A DNA stretch of 64,000 bases, taken from assembly GCF_003097515.1 (NCBI RefSeq), contig NZ_CP029188.1, positions 3,722,501-3,786,500 of the forward strand, in the 5' to 3' direction. A model generated the notes under the pieces. The model was given only the letters and a program-made list of their open reading frames with translations, was not told where the DNA came from and made no database searches. Numbering within the stretch: the first letter of the stretch is position 1; each line of letters opens with the position of its first letter. The position numbers were made by a program, and so were the translations under genes. Origin of the DNA: Streptomyces tirandamycinicus (lineage in GTDB: Bacteria > Actinomycetota > Actinomycetes > Streptomycetales > Streptomycetaceae). Positions 59,814-64,000 of the stretch are shown piece after piece.

Positions 59814-59844
59814 GGGCGGTGCACCCGCGAGGGGTGCACCGCCC
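59814..59844 (-). terminator. Terminator after ppa
   Basis: A 13-bp perfect stem (GGGCGGTGCACCC and complement) with a 5-nt loop lies 24 nt past the ppa stop on the minus strand. Confidence 0.75.
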
Positions 59845-59867
59845 GGCCGTGCGTACGGGGTGACGCG

Positions 59868-60362
59868 TCAGTGCGCGCCGCCCTGCGCCTCGAGGCGCTT
59901 GAAGGAGGCCTCGATCTCGGCCTCGGCCTCGGCCCGGCCCACCCAGTTGGCGCCCTCGACCGACTTGCCCGGCTCCAGGTCCTTGTAGACCTCGAAGAAG
60001 TGCTGGATCTCCAGGCGGTCGAACTCCGACACGTGGTGGATGTCCCTCAGGTGCTCCACACGGGGGTCGGACGCCGGGACGCAGAGCAGCTTGTCGTCGC
60101 CGCCCGCCTCATCGGTCATCCGGAACATGCCGATGGCGCGGCACTTGATCAGGCAGCCGGGGAAGGTGGGCTCGTCCAGGATGACCAGGGCGTCGAGCGG
60201 GTCACCGTCCTCGCCCAGGGTGTTCTCGACGAAGCCGTAGTCGGCCGGGTAGCTGGTCGAGGTGAAGAGGCGACGGTCCAGACGGATCCGGCCGGTCTCG
60301 TGGTCCACCTCGTACTTGTTCCGCGACCCCTTCGGGATCTCGATGGTGACGTCGAACTCCAC
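59868..60362 (-). CDS. ppa: Inorganic pyrophosphatase
   Basis: The 164-residue class A pyrophosphatase has EIPKGSRNKYEVD, the metal-binding GEDGDPLDALVI and AIGMFRMTDEAGGDDKLLCV. It hydrolyses pyrophosphate with Mg2+. The start is GTG 60362 with GGAGGAG 8 nt upstream. The upstream extension of the frame is non-coding. It is divergent from the DacB gene. Confidence 0.96.
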   Translation of the reverse strand: MEFDVTIEIPKGSRNKYEVDHETGRIRLDRRLFTSTSYPADYGFVENTLGEDGDPLDALVILDEPTFPGCLIKCRAIGMFRMTDEAGGDDKLLCVPASDPRVEHLRDIHHVSEFDRLEIQHFFEVYKDLEPGKSVEGANWVGRAEAEAEIEASFKRLEAQGGAH

Positions 60363-60464
60363 GGGTGGCACTCCTCCATGATCAACACATATGTAGGTGA
60401 TGCGGCTGTCCGCAGTGATTAAGTGTCCCCTACGCAGGCGTGTGATCGCGAAAGGGGCTGGCCG

Positions 60465-61883
60465 ATGGTGCCCGACCGAGGAACGTGGCAGCTCACGGCA
60501 GGTGCGGCCGTGATCGGCCTGGCCTTCGCGGCAGCGGCGGTGACCGCGGCCGGCCCCTGGGACAACGGCCAGCGTAAGGCCGAGCGCGAGCACGCCGCCG
60601 CTCTCGGCCGGACAGGTGGCGCAGATCACCAGGTCACAGGGCGGGGGCGGGAAGCGGCGGAGGCGCCCGGGCCCGCGCCGGCACCGAGCGCCCCCGGCGT
60701 ACTCGCCGCCGCGAGCGCCCCCAAGGCGCCGTCCGCCGCGCCCGCCCTCGCGCCCGCCCTCGCCGATGTCCTCGGCCCCCTGCTCGACGACCCGGGACTC
60801 GGCCCGCTGCGCACCGCCTCCGTCGTGGACGCCGCCACCGGCGAGCAGCTGTACGGCCGGGCCACCGGCACGCCCATGACCCCGGCCTCCACCGTCAAGA
60901 TCGCCACAGCCGCCGCGGTGCTGTCCGCCACCGGCCCCGCGCACCGCATCCCCACCGGCGTCGTCGCCACGCCCGACTTCCGGGGGATCACCCTCGTCGG
61001 CGGCGGGGACCCCACCCTCGACCTGCCCCGGATGCGGACCCTCGCCAGCCGGACCGCGAAGTCCCTGCGCGACCGGGGCGTCACCACGGTCCGGCTCACC
61101 TACGACACCACGCTCTACCAGGGGCCGGTGATCCACCCCATCGGCGCCGGCAACGACAACATCGCCCCGGTCACCGCCCTGATGGTCAACGCCGGGCGTC
61201 TCGACGACTCGACGGAGGGCACCGCGCCCCGCAGCGCCGACCCGGCGGGCGACGCCGCCCGCGCCTTCGTCGGCCTGCTCAGCGAGCACGGCGTGAACAC
61301 CGCGGCCGGCCCCGTCCCGGGCAAGGCCCCGGCGAAGGGCCCGGCCCTCGCCACCACGTACTCGGCGCCGGTCCCGGCACTCGTCGAGCGGATGCTGACC
61401 AGCAGCGACAACGACATCGCCGAGGCGCTGGCCCGGCAGACCGCGCTCGCCACCCGCCGCCCGGCGAGCTTCGCCGGGGCGCAGGCCGCGGTGACCGACC
61501 GGCTCAAGAGGCTGAAGCTGCCCCTGGCCGGGGCGCGCTTCGCCGACGGCAGCGGGCTGAACCGCGCCGACAGGGTCTCGGCGGCGCTCCTCACCACGCT
61601 GCTGGTCCGGGCCGCCGACCCCGCCCACCCCGAGCTGCGCCCCGTGCTCACCGGCCTCCCGGTCGCGGGTTTCACCGGCACCCTCAGCGGCCGCGCAGCC
61701 GCGGGGTCCGGCGGTCTGGTGCGGGCCAAGACCGGCACGCTCCGGGGCGTCGACACCCTGGCCGGCACGGTGCTGTCCGCGGACGGCCGGCTGCTCGCCT
61801 TCGCCTTCCTCGCCGGTGACACGCCGTCCGCGTCCGCGGCCCGCCCCGCCCTGGACCGCCTCGCGGCAGCCCTGCTGCCCTGA
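60465..61883 (+). CDS. dacB: D-alanyl-D-alanine carboxypeptidase/endopeptidase (PBP4 type)
   Basis: The 472-residue enzyme has an N-terminal membrane or signal segment (GAAVIGLAFAAAAVTAA), an Ala/Pro-rich linker, and S13-family motifs: SxxK in PASTVKIATAA, SxN in TSSDNDIAEALA, and KTG in RAKTGTLRG. It trims peptidoglycan stem peptides outside the cell. ATG 60465 with AAAGGGG upstream is preferred to GTG 60423. Confidence 0.92.
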   Translation: MVPDRGTWQLTAGAAVIGLAFAAAAVTAAGPWDNGQRKAEREHAAALGRTGGADHQVTGRGREAAEAPGPAPAPSAPGVLAAASAPKAPSAAPALAPALADVLGPLLDDPGLGPLRTASVVDAATGEQLYGRATGTPMTPASTVKIATAAAVLSATGPAHRIPTGVVATPDFRGITLVGGGDPTLDLPRMRTLASRTAKSLRDRGVTTVRLTYDTTLYQGPVIHPIGAGNDNIAPVTALMVNAGRLDDSTEGTAPRSADPAGDAARAFVGLLSEHGVNTAAGPVPGKAPAKGPALATTYSAPVPALVERMLTSSDNDIAEALARQTALATRRPASFAGAQAAVTDRLKRLKLPLAGARFADGSGLNRADRVSAALLTTLLVRAADPAHPELRPVLTGLPVAGFTGTLSGRAAAGSGGLVRAKTGTLRGVDTLAGTVLSADGRLLAFAFLAGDTPSASAARPALDRLAAALLP

Positions 61884-61899
61884 CGGCCCCGTCGCCCCG

Positions 61900-62269
61900 T
61901 CACCCCGGCGTGGCCGCGGCGAGCTCCTCGACGGCCGCCTGGCTCTCCCCCCGGTATTCGATGCCGTCGAACATCCGGCCGAGCACCCGGGCGGTGTCCC
62001 TGACCGACTCCTTGTGCCCCAGCTGGGAGGCGGCCGGGTCGAGGTACGTCGTCGACGCGCCCTGGTCGGCGGCGGCGACCTCGAAGGCGCAGCGGGTCCG
62101 GGTGGAGGTCTTCTCGAAGATCAGGGCGATGTTCTTGCCGCGCAGGCGCTGCACCTCGGTACCGGCCCGCTTGGCGGCCTTGAGCTCGGCGCATGTCGAA
62201 AGGCGCCCAGACCAACTCGTTCAAGAAGGACTTCGACCAGGTCGCCGCTTCCAGCAACAAGGTCGCCAT
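61900..62269 (-). pseudogene. argF: Ornithine carbamoyltransferase remnant, frameshifted and truncated
   Basis: From 62154 to 61900 the frame reads LRGKNIALIFEKTSTRTRCAF and GHKESVRDTARVLGRMFDGIEYRG, a clear carbamoyl-phosphate-binding domain of ornithine carbamoyltransferase, but it stops after 84 residues. The preceding N-terminal part (ATWSKSFLNELVWAPFDMRRA) is in another frame starting at 62269. The C-terminal ornithine-binding half is absent. It is an inactive relic. Confidence 0.8.
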
Positions 62270-62412
62270 GCCGCCTTCGCGTCCGCGGCCGCCCGCACGG
62301 CCACCCGCCACCCCCGCGTGGCCTGGTGCCGCGGGGCCGGGTGACCGCGTGCGCCGGGGCCCGGGGAGCCGACACCTCACCGTGTGCCGGGGCGACAACG
62401 TACGGTTGACGC

Positions 62413-63540
62413 ATGACGAGCATCGGTGGTGCCGAGATGGTCGACTGGAACCTCGCGGTCGCGACCGCGATCCGCCTCGTCCGGCCAGGGCCGGACGTCA
62501 CCCGGGAAGAGGCCCGTGCCGTCGTCGCCGAGCTGCGCCGGCACGCCAAGGCCTCCGAGGAGCACGTCCGCGACTTCACCCGGATGATCCCGGACGGGCA
62601 CGAACCCGAGGACACGCCGGTCCTCGTCGTCGACCGGCCGGGCTGGGTCAGGGCCAATGTCGCGGGCTTCCGCGAACTGCTGAAACCCCTGCTCGACAAG
62701 ATGCAGGAGCGTCGCGCCGGCACCGCCGGCGGAGCCGTGCTCGGCGCCGTCGGCGGCAAGGTGACCGGAGTCGAGCTGGGCATGCTGCTGTCGTTCCTCG
62801 CCTCCCGGGTCCTCGGCCAGTACGAGACCTTCGCCCCGCCCACGCGCGAGCTGCCCGGGGCGCCGGGCAGCGGCGGGCGGCTGCTCCTGGTCGCCCCCAA
62901 CATCGTCCACGTGGAACGCGAACTCGACGTCGCCCCGCACGACTTCCGGCTGTGGGTGAGCCTCCACGAGGAGACCCACCGCACCCAGTTCACCGCCGTG
63001 CCCTGGCTGCGCGACCATCTCGAGGGCGAGATCCAGTCGTTCCTCGCCGAGACCGACGTGGACCCCATGACGGTGCTGGAGCGGCTCCGCGAGGCCGCCC
63101 AGACGCTCGCCGGCGGCCGTCCCGAGGGCGAGGAGGACGAGGGGCGCTCGCTGGTCGAGATCGTCCAGAGCCCCGAGCAGCGCGAGATCCTCGGCCGGCT
63201 CACCGCCGTGATGTCCCTGCTCGAGGGGCACGCCGACTTCGTGATGGACGGCGTGGGGCCGCAGGTCGTCCCGTCCGTGGCCGAGATCCGCGAGAAGTTC
63301 CAGCAGCGCCGGGCACGCGGGGCCTCCCGCCTCGACCTGGCGCTGCGCAAGCTGCTCGGGCTGGACGCCAAGCTGCGCCAGTACCGGGACGGCGAGCGGT
63401 TTGTGCGGGCGGTCGCCGAGGAGGTCGGAATGGAGGGCTTCAACCGGGTCTGGACGTCGCCGAACACCCTGCCCACCAAGGCCGAGATCACCAAACCGGC
63501 GGACTGGATCGCGAGGGTGCACCGGAGGACGGACTCGTGA
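62413..63540 (+). CDS. DUF2342 zinc-metalloprotease-like protein
   Basis: The 375-residue protein has the HExxH motif in SLHEETHRTQF near residue 200, with a later acidic helix (LLEGHADFVMDG) supplying probable further ligands. It belongs to the actinobacterial family labelled F420-associated or DUF2342, placed here next to dacB and tilS as in other streptomycetes. The substrate is unknown. ATG 62413 starts MTSIGGAEMVDWNLA. Confidence 0.9.
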   Translation: MTSIGGAEMVDWNLAVATAIRLVRPGPDVTREEARAVVAELRRHAKASEEHVRDFTRMIPDGHEPEDTPVLVVDRPGWVRANVAGFRELLKPLLDKMQERRAGTAGGAVLGAVGGKVTGVELGMLLSFLASRVLGQYETFAPPTRELPGAPGSGGRLLLVAPNIVHVERELDVAPHDFRLWVSLHEETHRTQFTAVPWLRDHLEGEIQSFLAETDVDPMTVLERLREAAQTLAGGRPEGEEDEGRSLVEIVQSPEQREILGRLTAVMSLLEGHADFVMDGVGPQVVPSVAEIREKFQQRRARGASRLDLALRKLLGLDAKLRQYRDGERFVRAVAEEVGMEGFNRVWTSPNTLPTKAEITKPADWIARVHRRTDS

Positions 63541-63782
63541 GCCTGCTGGGCCTCCTGAGCCCCCGTGCGGCCGACGGCAGACGGACGCCGTCGTAATCAC
63601 CCGTCCGAGGGACCGTGGGCGAGGGGTAGGCGTGCAATGCTCGGGGAACGGCACGGTTCTGTCACCATCGAGACACTCTGAGTGACCAAACCCCCTCACC
63701 TCCACTCCGCCGGTCGGCCTCCGGTCGGCCTCCGGTCGGAGGTACCCCCGACCACCCCCCGACTCCACGAAGGGCACCGGAC

Positions 63783-64000
63783 ATGGGTCCGCATCCTGCG
63801 GTCGCGGCGATACGCCTGGCGGTCCGCCGCGTACTCCACGACGTACTCAACGAACTGCACAAGATCCCGAGCGCCGTACCCAGCTCCGGCGGGTGCTCCA
63901 CCGCCGCGCCGGGCCCGGACGACCGCCCCGTCGTGCTGGTCGCCTGCTCCGGCGGCGCCGACTCCATGGCGCTCGCCTCCGCTCTCGCCTTCGAGGCCCC
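63783..64000 (+). CDS. tilS: tRNA(Ile)-lysidine synthase, 5' part (runs off window)
   Basis: The first 72 residues include the PP-loop ATPase motif in VLVACSGGADSMALA. TilS converts C34 of the CAU-anticodon isoleucine tRNA to lysidine. The ATG at 63783 is preceded by GAAGGGCACC. The upstream 63600-63780 gap contains GGTCGGCCTCC-like short repeats. Confidence 0.93.
   Translation, partial: MGPHPAVAAIRLAVRRVLHDVLNELHKIPSAVPSSGGCSTAAPGPDDRPVVLVACSGGADSMALASALAFEA

Overview
The window is very GC-rich (about 72-73% by eye), uses GTG starts freely, and carries genes typical of Streptomyces: an MFS-thymidylate kinase fusion, DUF397/DUF5753 regulators, a SARP-family AfsR-like regulator and A-factor-type signalling genes. 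The species cannot be told. Both ends look like conserved Streptomyces core chromosome. From memory, the left end matches the S. coelicolor order topA-tmk-holB-peptidase-tRNA-Thr, and the right end matches the order from the alternative ribosomal proteins to ppa-dac-tilS. The middle, roughly 8.5-42 kb, looks like a variable island lying between these two core blocks.

Layout. 1-8.2 kb: 3' end of topA, the MFS-tmk fusion, holB preceded by two perfect DnaA-box sequences, and a lipoprotein peptidase, then tRNA-Thr(CGU). 8.7-16.3 kb: a hypothetical gene, a possible DNA-binding protein, then a compact same-strand operon. It encodes an unknown protein, a small 2-TM protein, a HerA/DUF87 ATPase, an RNase A-like (CdiA-CT type) toxin-domain protein and a membrane protein with two TM helices and a beta-rich domain of the Cap15 type. 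The last three genes overlap by 4 nt each. It resembles a conflict or antiphage system, but I know of no described system with this composition. It is the strongest candidate for something new.

16.8-29.8 kb: a minus-strand metabolic operon built around an amino-group carrier protein (LysW-like) with its ligase (LysX), kinase (LysZ) and reductase (LysY). It also encodes a homocitrate-synthase-like enzyme, a class I glutamine amidotransferase, an amino-acid dehydrogenase, an acyl-CoA ligase, an aminotransferase and a fumarylacetoacetase-fold protein. A maleate-isomerase/AMDase-like gene, an atypical response regulator and a catalytically dead IS701-type transposase protein sit beside it. The carrier ends in Gln instead of the usual Glu. 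30.4-40.6 kb: efflux pump, degenerate SDR, AfsR-like regulator, and a butyrolactone/furan-type signalling set (AfsA homologue, acyl-CoA dehydrogenase-like flavoenzyme, HAD phosphatase, two ArpA/MmfR-like TetR receptors) with recognisable operator candidates. Together, 16.8-40.6 kb looks like one natural-product cluster with its own hormone control.

41-49.3 kb: small hypothetical proteins, a family-A DNA polymerase, a hexapeptide acetyltransferase, a DUF2786 protein, and the zinc-starvation ribosomal-protein locus (L33, L31, COG0523, S18, and a truncated divergent S14) around a Zur-box-like palindrome. 49.7-51.9 kb: a whiJ/abaA-type trio (DUF397, anti-sigma-like ATPase, HTH-DUF5753) whose two promoters share a 30-bp element. 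52-64 kb: aldehyde dehydrogenase, glutamate decarboxylase with a ClC channel, YbjQ, DedA, ThrE exporter, pyrophosphatase, DacB, an ornithine carbamoyltransferase remnant, a DUF2342 metalloprotein and the 5' end of tilS.
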